DNA of 64,000 nt from Brasenia schreberi. Lineage: Eukaryota > Streptophyta > Magnoliopsida > Nymphaeales > Cabombaceae. The stretch is from the NCBI GenBank assembly GCA_036023115.1, contig JAYKKT010000090.1, forward strand, positions 27,735,501 through 27,799,500, given 5' to 3'. The translations under genes were made by a program, and so were the position numbers. The notes beneath the pieces are model-generated. The model did not search any database. It worked only from the letters and a program-made list of their open reading frames with translations, and had not been told where the DNA came from. This document shows, in pieces, positions 36,501 to 48,154 of this stretch (positions are counted from its first letter, which is position 1; each line of letters opens with the position of its first letter).

Positions 36501-39500
36501 ATCCTTATTTATAGACGAAGGTATACAAGGAAGGAAGAGGGTAACAACTAGTTAACTAGCCGTTAGAGTGTTCTCAGGAGGAGCACTCAATGGCTAGTCT
36601 GAGACTCCTAGTAAAAAGAAAAGTAAAGTTATAATGAAAACAAATACTTAAAATAAAATTTTAAGTACTAATTTCTGATATGTGTACTCTTGTCTTCAGA
36701 TAATGATTCAATAACATTTCTTGGTTACAAATTTATGCAAATATTTAGTGACTTGGGAGGACCATGTTATAATAGATTTTGTGTTAGTCATTACAAGCAA
36801 TGTATTAAGATAGTGCTTTAAAATGTTTTTAAAGGTTCGTAAATTAGAAGTCACTTATTAGGGGCAATGTTGTCTTTTTTCTTTATGTGCTGCATTATAA
36901 ACCTAGTGGTCATTGTACCACAACAAGGAAAATAAAGAGAGAGGGCAGCCAAATGTTAAGAAAAGGGGTTGAACCTGATTTCCAATTTATTCTTTTATGT
37001 CATAAATCTCTAGGTGGCTAGAGTGTATGCATGCATCTTGAGGCAACCAATATAAATCCCGAGACATGCATATGACTGAGAAAGGTGAATTTGTTGACGA
37101 TCCTATTCAATATTTAGAAGAAAACAATAGCAACAGTAAGATAGATGCAATAGAAATCACTTCCATTAAATTTGATAGAAAAAATTATAAAGCTTGGTGT
37201 AGGGCACTTGAATTTTTAAATGCTTAGGGTCAATTTTTCAGAGTGATGGGAGAATTGATGGAGATGTTACACATAGAATTAATGTTGGTTGGTTAAAATG
37301 GAGAGGAGCATCATGCATTCTTTGTGATAAGAAGATACCATTAAAGTTAAAAGGTAAATATTATAAAGAAGCAATTAGACCTGCCATGTTATGGTTCTGA
37401 GTGTTGGGCAGTTAACCATCAACATGTACAAAAGATGTTTGTGACAGAAATGAAGATGTTTAGATGAGTGAGTGGTTATACAAGAAAAGACCGTATACAT
37501 AATGAGGTTATTAGAAACAAATTAGGAGTGACACCAATAGAGGATAAAATGAGAGAATATCGTTTAAGATGGTTTGAACATATAGAAAGAAGATCAAAAG
37601 AAGAACTTGTAAGAAGGTATGAAAAACTAAATTTGGAAAGTATTAAAAGAGGTAGAGGACGACCACAAAAGTGTTGGAAAGAAACAATAAAGAATGATCT
37701 AGCTTATTGTGAGTTAACTGCTAACATGGCACATGATAGAGCTCTGTGGAAACAAAGAATCCATGTAGCCGACCCCGTCTAGTATGGGAAAAGGCTTAGT
37801 TGTTGTTGTAGGGCACTTGAATTTATCCTAATTGCAAGGAAAAATGAAAATTTATCACGGGGGAAATTCTCCAACCACATTCTTCGTATCCTGTATATTC
37901 AAAATGGAGAAAGAAGAATGCCATCACCGTCTCTCGTGGTTGATTAACTCTATGGTATCAAGTATCGGCATCACATTTATGTACCTGAATACAACATGTG
38001 AAATTTGGACAACTGTTATAAATGCTTATTTGAGGAAAATCAATACAACAACAACAACAACTAAGCCTTTTCCCTTACTAGACGGGGTCGGCTACATGGA
38101 TTCTTTGTTTCCACATATCCCTATCGTGTGCCATGTTAGCAGTTAACTCCCAATAAGCTAGATCATTCTTTATTGTTTCTTTCCAACACTTTTGTGGTCG
38201 TCAAGGAAGTCACTCTATCAATCACTAATATGCAGAACTCAAAAGCCTAAGGGATGACCTGCAATATTATACTCAAGGAGATTGTTCTCATTGTGTTAAG
38301 AACATAAATGCAGAATTAGAATAAAAGAAAGTATTCAATCTATTGTGGGGAGTATCTAGTGACTTCGAAAATATAAAGGCGAACATCATTAACAATGAAA
38401 CTCTGTCATCCTTGAGTATAGTATATTCTTTGCTTATACAAGAGGAAGACACGAAGAACTTAGAGAAAGAGGAAGTGCAAATAGGAGAAAAATCAGCTTT
38501 TTTAAGTCTTGGGTTGGAGGGAAGTAGTTATGGAAGAGTCGGTGCCTCCATAAGTAGTCGTGGACATGGGCGTGGATCCTCACATCTTGATCACAAAGAC
38601 AAATTCAAGTGCTCGTACAGCGGGAAGTCAAGGCACACTAAGAAGCAATGTTGAGAGTTGATTGAAAAACCAACATACCTCAGGAATAAGGCTTATCATG
38701 CAAGCTCCTCATATACAATGGATGTAGAGAACAATATGCTTTCTCAAATATTAAAGCGATTAGATGACTTGGGTAAATCTAGAGAGGGACAAGAATCGAC
38801 TTTAGACAGTCAAACTTCCTTGGTTCATACATGAGGCTTTAATGTCATGAACTCTACATGTTTGTCTTCTTCTACTTCTTGTATTATTGATTTATGAGCT
38901 ACCCATCATATGGTTGGAAACAAGAATATTTTTAATTCTTATGAGTGTATGAAAGTGGGCACTAGTGTAAAACTTGCAAATGATTCTCACATTCATATTC
39001 AAAGAAAAAGAAAAGTGAGAACATCAATTCTCAATCTTCCTTCAGTATTAAATTCCCTATCAACCTTTTATATGTCCATGCTATTATTAAAGAATTAGAT
39101 TGTTTATTTACATTCGATGAAAATGATTGTGTCTTTCAGGATCATAGGGCAGGGAGGCTCCTTGAGCATAATAGAGAAAAATGGAACTATATATTAGATG
39201 GAGTTTAGTCACATGTGATCGCGAATAAAGGAATCATGAATGCAAGTGCCAAGGAAATCAGACTGTGGCATCAAAGATTGGGTCATCTTTTTTTTCAAAA
39301 TTGAAAAATATGGTTTATGATTTGAGTTTAGATATGAGTAATTTCTCTTAAGTGTAATACTTGTCAGAAAGCTATGCATCATAGAGCTAGCTTTCCTAGT
39401 AGTGAGTCTAGAAAAATAAACTCATTTGAGTTGTCCACTACAATGTGTGGGTCCAAGTTCAGTAGTTGCTATGTTTGGCTATATATACTTTGTTATTTTT

Positions 39501-42500
39501 ATAGATGATTGTACAAGTTTTACAATAGTTTACTTATTGAAAATAAAACTGAAGTTTCAACTATATTTCTTATGTTTCATAAGTTTGTAAAAACTCACTA
39601 AGTGTATTAGATCATATAATGGTAGAGAATTTAGTGGAACTTTCTTGAAACATTTTCTTAGAAATCATGGCATTATCCATCAGAGTATATGTGCTTACAC
39701 ACCTCAGCAACAAAATAGAGTGGCAGAGAAAAAATCGTCACATTTTAGAGACAACTAGAGCCCTACTAATCGGAAGTAATGCTCCTAAGGTATTTTGGGG
39801 TGATGGAGTTTTTATGAATATCTATCTTATAAACAAAACTCCCTCATCTGTACTATAAGGAAGAATCCCACTTCAGGTATTGATGCCCAACAAGAAATTG
39901 TTCAATATTCCTCTCAGAATATTTGAATGTATTTGTTATGTTCATGATCACTCCAAACATAGAGGTAAACTAGATTCAAAAGCCATAAGTATATGTTTTT
40001 CGGATATTCCTCTACACAAAAAGGGTATGTCTGTTATGATCCCATTAGGAGAGTACATGTGTTAATGGATGTAACTTTCTTTGAAGATTCGACCTACTAT
40101 AATAGCAAGGGAGAGAAACTATTCACATAAAATCCAAATTTATTAGTCATGCCTATTAGTCCTGGGTTAGAAGAAGGCGTGAGGTTAAACCACAACAAAA
40201 GAACTGAAACCATATAATCATAATAGGCATGAACTGCAAGTGTATAATAGAAGGCACAAGGAGACTCCAAGGAAAACTGTGCAGCCTACCATGTCCTAAG
40301 AAGAGGATCTCTCCTTCGATCTGCGGTTAGTTGATTTTGGGTCAGAACAGTCCACCACACCATATTATCCACTGATAATGAGTTGGATGTGCATCGAGAA
40401 AAGGGAAGAGATCTTGCACTTATCCTATATCTCAATACATCTCTTACCATGATGCTTCAAACAACTTCAAGATGTTTGCTCTTAATTATGATCTTATCCA
40501 GGTACCAAGGAACTATAAGGAGGGCAAGGATTCTAAACACTGGAAAGAAGTTATGTAAATTGAGATTCAAGCCTTGAGAAAAACAACACGTGGGAGATTG
40601 TGAAACTACCTCCTAAAAGAAAACCAATGGGATGTAAGTGAGTCTACACTATCAAGTATAGAGCTGATGGTAGTATTAAGAGATACAAAGCATGGTTAGT
40701 CACAAAAGGTTACAATCAAGCATGTGGTTTAGAGTCTTTAGATTATACAAAGACTTTTGCAACAATAGAAAAAATGACTATCATTAGAGTCATTATAGTA
40801 TACCTACTAATAAAGGGTGAAAACTTTGACAACTTGATGTTAAAAATGTATTTCTCTAAGGATACGTGAACATAGAAATTTACATGGATTATCGCCTGAC
40901 TCTTGAGATGGATATACAAATGGTAGGGTGTGCAAACTCAAGAAGGCTATATATGGAATGAAATAATCACCTAGAGCATGGTTTGAACGTTTCAACAATG
41001 GTATTACCAGTCTTTGATTTACAAGAAGTATAAGTGATCATACTATGTTTATAAGGAAAGGTAACGTTATTTGCATCCTAGTGGTTTGTGTGGATGATAT
41101 CATTATCACTGTAGATAATGATAATGAAATCAAGGAGTTGAAAGGCCAACTGCTTAACTTGTTTGATATGAAAGATCTAGGACTTCTTCATTATTTCTTG
41201 GGAATTGAAGTATTGAGGAACTAAAGGGCCTATTCCTATAACAACAACAACAACAAAGCCTTTTCCCATACTAGATGAGGTTGGCTACATGGATTCTTTG
41301 TTTCCACATAGCCCTATCATACTCATAATTTATAGAATCCATAATAGATAAATTCGCCGAAGTTTTACGCTAGTTGCCAAAAGCCTAACACAACCCTCCT
41401 CCTTTATCGGAGCTTAGGACCGGTCATGCAAGGGTGATCCCATACATGGGCATATTCCCAACTCAAAAAAATATACCCAGGACCTATGGAAGGATACTCA
41501 TATATTTCATATGTTAGAGTGTAAACCAACAAATGTGCCCATGGATAACAACTCAAAATTGAGTGTCAATATTGATGAACAATCTTCTAATCCTACTTTG
41601 GGTGTATAAGCACAAACTATATTCAAAGCCTCTACTTTTGACAATAATTTAAGTATCATAATTTGATTATATGTCTATTACACTATCCTTTAAATCTTTA
41701 TTTATAATAATAACTCCATTTTGAGCATTTTCTTTTACTGACTACTATACTTTAAAACCTTTATTATCAATCTCTTTTGTTTTTTCTCCAACCCTCTTTG
41801 TTTCTTGTAAACCTAAAATATGAATCTTTTTCCGAATCGTAGGAGGCTGGTAAATATCAAAGGTTAGTGGGATAACTCGTAACGATCACACGTCCAGATT
41901 TCTCCTATGTTGTAAGTATTCTAAGTTGGTTTATGCACTTCCCTATGAGATCTCATATGAAAGTTGTGAGACAAATATTTAGATACTTAAACACACTCCT
42001 GGTCTAGTATATACATCTCATGATCATCTAAATGTGAAGGTATATACATATGGTGATTAGGCAAGAAAAGGTTATCCTCAAGGTACTAATGATGGTGGGG
42101 TAACATAGTCTCTTGAAAAAGTAAAAAGCAAACTATAGTGACAACTGACAAGGTCATCGATAGAAGGAGATTATAGGGCGGTCACACTTGGAGTCTAAAA
42201 GATAAAACGTGTACTTTAAGAACTTGGTACACACTAAAGAGATAATCTTATTCTATTGTGACAATCATACAACAATTCAAATAGCTACAAATCCAGTATA
42301 TCATGAGAGAATTAATCACATTTGAAATAAATTGTGAGTATATCAGGAGAGAACTAATCATATTGAAATAGGTTGTCACTTGATAAGAGATGCATTAAAG
42401 TCACAAATCATTGTACGATCATGATTTCTTTACCAAATCCCTAGAAAGAGAAGACTTCAGAAACTCCTTAACAAGTTGGGAACTCAAAGTATCTTCGTCC

Positions 42501-45500
42501 CAACTTGAGGGGGAGTTTTAGAATAGAGTCTGTGTTAGTCATTATAGGCAATGTATTAAGCTAGTGCTTAGTGGTCAGCCGACCACAACAAGTAAGAAAA
42601 ATAAAGAGAGAGGGTAGCTGCCCCTTTAAGAAAAGGGGCTGAACCCAATTTTCAATTTCTTCTTCTACATGATTAACATTGCTTTTTCTTTGATTGCTGA
42701 TTATTCAACAGACCAAAGTGGAGCAATTCAGGAACTGAGACTAAGCCTTGTTCCATGCTAAGTAGGACATGCTACATGGATCCTATAGTCGCCATTGGGC
42801 TCAATCTTGTCATTATTAGTATTTAACTCCAACAAAGCAAGATCTTGTTTTATTGTTTCCTTCTTCCTTGTGGTAGCCTCTTGAAATGTCCAAACTACCT
42901 TAAGTATGTCTCTCTCTTTTGATCATCTATTGGTGTCACAGTAACTCTTTTTCTAATCATCTCATTTTGGATCTGGTCTTTCTCTGTGTGGCCACAGATA
43001 TATCTCGGTATTTTCATTTTCTGTCATGGACTTGTTCTGACAAACATTTGGCTCCATAGATATAGTTGGTCTTACATCAGCCTTATAATATTTACCTTTC
43101 AAAAATTGCTATTTTAGTGTATCTTCATGTCATACAAATCTAAAGTGGACCTATCTATGATAGCCAACTTGCATTAGCTCTACGTATGACATCTCCATCA
43201 TCTCCCATCTATTGAAAACCAAAAGTGAAGTAAATGTAGTTCTTCTTTGGGTGTTTTTGCATGCAAAGTGAAGCGAAAGTAGGTCTCTTCTTTTGGGTGT
43301 GTTGGTTTCTGGTTGTCGTTAATGTACATTGTAGTTGGAGTTCTGCAAGATACCTCTGTACTTATATGGTTGCACTTGTTGCACTTGTGTCCTGAAATGG
43401 AATTCATGATCTTGTTAGATTTAAACAAGAAATTCAGAGCAATGTTGAGTTCAAATGCCAAATTCAAGGTCCTGACACTGAAGGATATTCACATCTCTGC
43501 TGATGGGACACGCAAGGTGGCTCATACTCTATCTTTTGTTCATCATTTTATCCTCGTAGGTTGATCACATGCATGCCCTGATATGCTTCCTGTGGTGAAG
43601 GATATGCTCATTGATTTTGAAACACACAGGAGATTTCAGGTGCTGTTTGCGCTAGAAGATGGGTTGGTAATAGAAACGGTTGTGATTCCATGCAGTAGGG
43701 GGAGGACTACTGTTTGTGTCTCGAGTCAAGTGGGTTGTGCGATGAACTGTCAATTTTGCTACACTGGCAGGCAAGCTTTATTCAATATTATCATGTCTTT
43801 TCCTTCATGTGATGCGTTACTACTATTTCTTTTCCTTGAATCTACAACATTAAGTTTCTTTATTATATTTTCCTAGGATGGGCTTAAGGAAGCATTTGAC
43901 CGCAGCAGAAATTGTAGAGCAGACTGTTTTTGTTCGCCGTTTGTTTACAAAAGAAATTGGTTCTATTACGAATGTAGTCTTCATGGTATGTCGCATTTCA
44001 CATGATTACTTTACAGTTCTATAACATTTGTATTAGCAAGACGTTACTCTAAGGCATACATATTTAGTGATATCTATCAGTTACAGGCCTTGTGGGCAAA
44101 AACATAAAAGAGCTCCTTATGATCATTACTTTCCCTTTCTCATGCTTTGGAACTTGTGATATTGTAACATAAATGAACCATAAAAGTAACATAAGTTCTC
44201 CAATCTGTTCAGTATTTCAGATTTGGCTTATCATTGGTTGTTGTGTCCTCTATGTATGCTTTGTTTATGAGCGATACTGAGATTTGAGATCTTGTGATAT
44301 TCCTGGGATTATTTTCAAGGCCATGTAAGTTCCAATGTCATCACATGCCTGTGAAATTTCTCCTATTTCCAGCTTGTTGCATTATTATCATCCTATGCTA
44401 GCAATATAGTTCTCCAGGTTCTTTTTTTTTGTTATAAATTTTCACGTTTTCTTCTGATCTGTTATTGGTCATGATGCAAGAAGGTATCTCAATCATTCCA
44501 AAAGAAGATTATACAATGGCACAACGTTTTGCTCTTTTCCTTTCTTTTTTTCTTTTCAATTCTCAAGCTCTGTCGCTTACCAAGTAATTGCAAAGTTGAT
44601 GTAAACTGTTGGAAAACGTGGTTGTGCAGCGGAGATCGAAGGAGGGGGGCGGACCTCCAATGGAGCCCCCCCCCCCTCCTCATTTTCTCTCTTTCTTAAT
44701 CTCAGCCTCTTAACCCTAATACAACTTATCAGCCCTTATATAAGGAGCTGTAAAACATAAAATGACCAAAATACCCTTAGTACAAAAAATTACCAAAATA
44801 CCCTTAGTACAAAAAATTACCAAAATACCCTTACGACTTCGGACAATTACAATAATACCTAAAAACATCAAATTTACTAAAAACTGACTCTAAACTCATA
44901 TTCTTCAACATAAACTACGATCCCCCAAGTCCATTTGAAAACTCCCAACCCTTGAAACTTGAGAAAATTGGTCACAAGACCGACCTGTTGTGATCAGCTT
45001 GCTGTAGAGTCCAAATCACACGATGCATCACATCTCTAATAAAAGGTCTCCTAAGATTTCCCCTTTCCAGTCATGGCAGTCAGCTTTTTGGAATGCTTCA
45101 AGTTAAGTTGAACTTGTATAGAAACAACAAGGCAACCATCTTCCTTTTGGTTCTCAAAACCTCACTTCTTAATAGAAACTTCCTTCGAACATCAATTATT
45201 TCTGGCATTCAGGCTCGCCATTTTTCATTAATTTGCTAAATTTTCTTTCAGCAAGCCGAGGCTTTTGGTTTCATCTGATCTTTTAAATCTTTGAACAGGG
45301 CATGGGTGAGCCACTGCACAACATTGACAATGTCATAAAAGCGGTTGCAATTATGGTTGATGAACAAGGACTTCATTTTAGTCCTCGAAAGGTGACTGTG
45401 TCAACTAGCGGCCTTGTTCCTCAGATAAAGCGTTTTCTACGTGAATCCAACTGTAAGTTAGCTGTTAGTTTGAACGCCACAACAGATGAGGTATGTTGCT

Positions 45501-46497
45501 TCTGTTTAATTATGGGATGTTTGGCGTGGAAAGTAAACTTTCATGCTCGTCGCAAACTTACTCAGGTTAGGAACTGGATCATGCCAATCAATCGGAAATA
45601 CAATCTGGCGCTTCTTCTTGAGACATTGAGGGAGGAGCTCAAGCACAAACATAGATTCCAAGTACTCTTTGAATATGTGATGCTCGCTGGAGTCAATGAC
45701 AGGTTGGAAGCCCCTCAATTTCATTTTCTGCTTGCTTGGAAGTTGCCATATTTTAAGTTGGTCTGGGCCTCTGTGCAAGTCCTTTTTCATGGTTTTACAT
45801 TCATCCACATGACAACTTCCATGACTGGTCCAAACTCATAGGAATTGGTTCAAATGATTGAGGCGTCTCAGCAGAGATCCAGTGGGACCCTATCATGAAA
45901 TCCTTTCTCTTATTTCACAGCGTTGGGGGTATATCTGATTCAATCCAACATACACATGGATTCATTCAGCATGCTCAAGTTATTGATGATCCACCTTTAA
46001 TAGTAAAAAGGCAGCTTTCTTGATAATGCATGAAAAAAGAACAGCTGGAAAAGGCTACCATTTAATTGTTTCCTTCTGGAGCCTGTTAGCCTTGGAATGG
46101 CCCCAGTGTTCACCTCAGTCATGGCTTGCATTAGTCATGTTTTTCTTGAGCTTTCGAATTATGCAAGTTGTGCATTATTGAAGTGATTATCTGATACTCG
46201 TATGTTGTCAGCATTGAGGATGCAAAGCGTTTGATAGATCTCGCCAAAGGGGTTCCATGCAAGATCAATCTCATCTCCTTCAACCCTCATAAGGGATCAG
46301 ACTTTCTACCAACCAGCGAGGAGAAGATGCTTGAGTTCCGCAACATTCTCTCTGAAGCAGGCTGTGTAGCCTTCTTGCGGCTCAGTCGAGGAGATGACCA
46401 AATGGCTGCATGTGGTCAGCTTGGCAAGCCTGGATATGTACAGCCTCCTCGACTGAAGATTCCTCCACGGTTTCAAGTTGCTGGATTAGCATACTAA
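33530..46497 (+). CDS. RlmN-type radical-SAM RNA methyltransferase, 9 exons, 446 aa
   Basis: Exons: 33530-33746, 34771-34838, 35234-35336, 43419-43516, 43640-43770, 43877-43985, 45299-45490, 45566-45702, 46212-46497; all joins keep frame. The Fe-S cluster motif CX3CX2C is C195, C199, C202. C188 and C419 (in MAACGQLG) match the two catalytic cysteines of bacterial RlmN, and GMGEP (243-247) is the SAM-site glycine motif. In bacteria the family makes 2-methyladenosine in 23S rRNA and some tRNAs; the plant substrate is inferred, not shown. The first about 48 residues are rich in Ser, Arg and hydrophobics with few acids, like an organelle transit peptide. Intron 5 uses a GC donor (CAG|GCAAGC at 43768-43776). 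Intron 3 is 8,082 bases and full of retroelements. Intron 6 holds a solo LTR. 33530 is the first in-frame ATG I would use. Confidence 0.93.
35768..35815 (+). mobile_element. RTE LINE 3'-end stub
   Basis: GTAGCCGACCCCCATCTAGT, then ATGAGAAAAGGCTTAGTTGTTGT: only the last about 50 bases of the LINE family. It lies in intron 3 of the RlmN-like gene. The neighbouring 35820-36760 has no recognisable domain; a possible LTR-like start TGTTGGAATTTGC is at about 36392. Confidence 0.6.
37216..37807 (+). mobile_element. 5'-truncated RTE LINE nested in copia gag, 17-bp target duplication
   Basis: The LINE C-terminal frame (37468-37782; [17 protein letters not shown], then [20 protein letters not shown]) leads into the family 3' end with TTGTTGT. 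It is flanked by the perfect direct repeat GTAGGGCACTTGAATTT at 37199-37215 and 37808-37824, which is copia gag sequence. The left edge lacks everything upstream of the [10 protein letters not shown] region, as expected for target-primed reverse transcription that stopped early. Confidence 0.9.
38041..38205 (-). mobile_element. RTE LINE 3'-end fragment
   Basis: Minus strand: the CAA repeat at 38041-38056 is the tail, followed by the family 3' end (AGTAAGGGAAAAGGCTTAG on the minus strand) and about 150 bases of the C-terminal coding end. It is inserted in the copia element, opposite to the copy at 37216-37807. The target duplication is not clear. Confidence 0.75.
41237..41460 (-). mobile_element. 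RTE LINE 3'-end fragment and adjoining repeat
   Basis: (ACA)n at 41240-41254 and the LINE 3' end in minus orientation to about 41320, inserted where the copia reverse transcriptase should continue. The next bases (41330-41460, with AACACAACCCTCCTCCTTTA and GGAGCTTAGGACCGG) look like a second repeat of unknown class rather than copia. Confidence 0.6.
42735..43210 (-). mobile_element. RTE LINE 3' fragment upstream of exon 4 of the RlmN-like gene
   Basis: Minus-strand, strongly diverged copy of the LINE 3' end: ACTAAGCCTTGTTCCATGCT at 42741, through the C-terminal coding region, ending near CTCTACGTATGACATCTCCAT at about 43180-43200. No tail repeat is visible, so this is one of the older copies. 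Confidence 0.65.
44607..44910 (-). mobile_element. Solo LTR with 5-bp target duplication
   Basis: A 304-base block starts TGTTGGAAAACG and ends TTCTTCAACA (TG...CA ends in either direction). It is flanked by TAAAC at 44602-44606 and again at 44911-44915. It shares CCTCCAATGGAG, ACCCTAATACAA-like and CCAAAATACCCTTAG-like strings with the LTR at 61191-61483, whose polypurine tract gives the minus orientation. There is a 13-base C run near 44668. It lies in intron 6 of the RlmN-like gene; internal sequences are gone. Confidence 0.8.
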
Positions 46498-47060
46498 GTT
46501 TATTATCAAAACATTGCCTAGCAGCGCAAAGTCCTAAAGGACAGTGCTGGGTATAATGGTCTTTGAGGGCTCCTTGTCTGTTGCCTATATAAGTGAACCT
46601 CTACCCTTTCAGAAAGTTATCTTCATGGTGTTTTATGAAATGAAAAATGAATGAATATAGGCTTTATTATGTCTTCGTAAAGGAAGTTTATTATCTTCTC
46701 CTTTTTTACTATAACGAAGTGATTCGATTAACCAGTACAGTGGTGGACCTACTTGCAGGCGAGTTGAGGCTGCTTGACTTACCCGAAACCAAAAAGAAAA
46801 CCCAAAAAGTTCTATACTAATGACTAATGGCAGAGATCTTGTAATTTTGAATGGCGTAATACATTGCATGTAACGTAGCATACGAGTGGACCCATCTAGG
46901 CACTCATACATCGAAATATGAGTATATTAGGTTGGGCCAAAAAGTCGTTTTTGGCCGGCGTTGGGAAGGTAAAAAAAAAAATGGTCCGTTGAGCACCTCA
47001 TAGATATGTCATAATAGATCGATTTGCATATCATAATTGTTCTAGTGAATAACTAAAGAA
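46498..47060. other. 3' flank of the RlmN-like gene
   Basis: The 3' UTR probably ends by about 46650 (AT-rich, GAAAAATGAATGAATATA). Nothing recognisable follows until a 31-base tandem repeat (AAAATTGTGAGGATAAAAAG...) at about 47058-47120. Confidence 0.4.
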
Positions 47061-47099
47061 AATTGTGAGGATAAAAAGAATTAATCAGAAAATTGTGAG

Positions 47100-47335
47100 G
47101 ATAAAAAGAATTAATCATAAAAATATTTTTCAGAGGTTCACTAATGTCTGGAAAGAGGACTCAATGATTACTCGTTCGCCGAAACCAGAAGTGAAGATTT
47201 TGGTGGATAGGGATCCCATAAAAACTTCATTGGAGGAATGGACCAAACCCGACCATTTCTTAAGGACAATAGCTGAGGCCCTGATACTACCACTTGAATC
47301 TGGAACCTATATGCTGCCATGGCAATGATTTGGAG
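47100..47335 (+). pseudogene. psaA: Nuclear copy of chloroplast psaA 5' end (NUPT)
   Basis: The frame from ATG 47164 reads [20 protein letters not shown] and then EEWTKPDHF and RTIA. This is the N-terminus of the photosystem I P700 apoprotein A1 with scattered substitutions. After about residue 42 a 2-base loss shifts the frame, but the DNA still tracks the gene (CCTGATACTACCACTTG, TCTGGAACCTA) to about 47331 and then stops matching. Only the first about 55 codons remain of a protein of about 750 residues. It is a decayed plastid-to-nucleus transfer with no function expected. Confidence 0.85.
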
Positions 47336-47867
47336 ATCTCGCTGTTTAACCTATATGTTTAAGCATTGATGGGAAGTCCTTGTGTTGCTTCCTTCTGGCA
47401 ATAATGCATCATATCTCACCAGATGCAGAAGATGCTTAGGCGAGATCACTTCTGGCATGAATGACTTCATGGGAAGTCCTTGTGTTGCTTCCTATTGTCT
47501 GCACCTTATGCAGGAAAATTTGATGTGTTTAAAAACATTCATGAGAAGCTAGAAAACCTTATAATTTGTCACGTTGCAAGTAAATTTCTTGGGGTTAAAC
47601 TCCCATAAGTGTCATACTTTTCGCGAGTTAGTGCGAGAATATGCCCTGAGACTGAAGGTCCTACCCCTTGGGGTTTTAAAATTCCTTTGCAGCCTCCCCA
47701 AAAACCAAAGGTCTCTCAACCATATGTTCAACTTGAGATGATAGAAGAATGAACATAAAAACATGAAATAATATCTTGGATACAGGTTCATAGTTGGAGT
47801 CCTTGATGAATTTTAAACATATTCATGTTGCGTTAGGTGCGTATCTGGAACAAGCATAAATTCCTTT

Positions 47868-47985
47868 TGGTTTTTGGGGAGGCTGCAAAGCCAGGTATGC
47901 ACGTGCCAGGTATAGAACTCACAACCAGCAACTTGTGAGTCGAGCCCCTTGCCAGGTGAGCTATCACTCTGGGTGCTGCATAAAT
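47868..47985 (-). mobile_element. tRNA-derived SINE (family 2)
   Basis: Minus strand: box A GATAGCTCACCTGGCA, then box B GTGAGTTCTATACCTGG about 45 bases later, then GCACGTGCATACC. The layout matches 32615-32705 and 60105-60215. To its left, GGGAAGTCCTTGTGTTGCTT occurs twice (47371 and 47470). Confidence 0.5.
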
Positions 47986-48154
47986 TCTTATTTATAACGT
48001 CTACACTAAAAGAAAAATGGTACACCTCTTACATAATGAATGATGATTCTATTATCATCTCAAGTCGATATCATATAAGATAACGATGGCACACCCTTGA
48101 TTGTCCTTTGTAATGGCTGAATAAACGAAATATGAACGGACTGAACAAATTAAT

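Larger units (their letters stand above)
36765..42668 (+). mobile_element. Ty1-copia retrotransposon in intron 3 of the RlmN-like gene
   Basis: The 5' LTR (about 36765-37000, starts TGTTATAATAGATTTTG) and the 3' LTR (about 42515-42668) share TGTTAGTCATTA and AAAATAAAGAGAGAGGG. The 3' copy lacks about 85 internal bases. A purine tract (CTTGAGGGGGAG) precedes the 3' LTR. In order, same strand as the gene: gag (about 37075-38655), with a degraded zinc knuckle near its end ([14 protein letters not shown], second Cys replaced by Ser); protease region (38860-39110); GAG-pre-integrase (about 39170-39400); integrase (39430-39900); reverse transcriptase (about 40560-41220); RNase H (about 41860-42450). 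Stops are frequent and LINE pieces interrupt gag and the RT/RNase H junction. Dead. Confidence 0.85.

Noticed and set aside
42735..43210. Extra exon of the RlmN-like gene
   Set aside because: An acceptor-like site at about 42720 leads into LINE sequence, and exons 3 and 4 join in frame without it.
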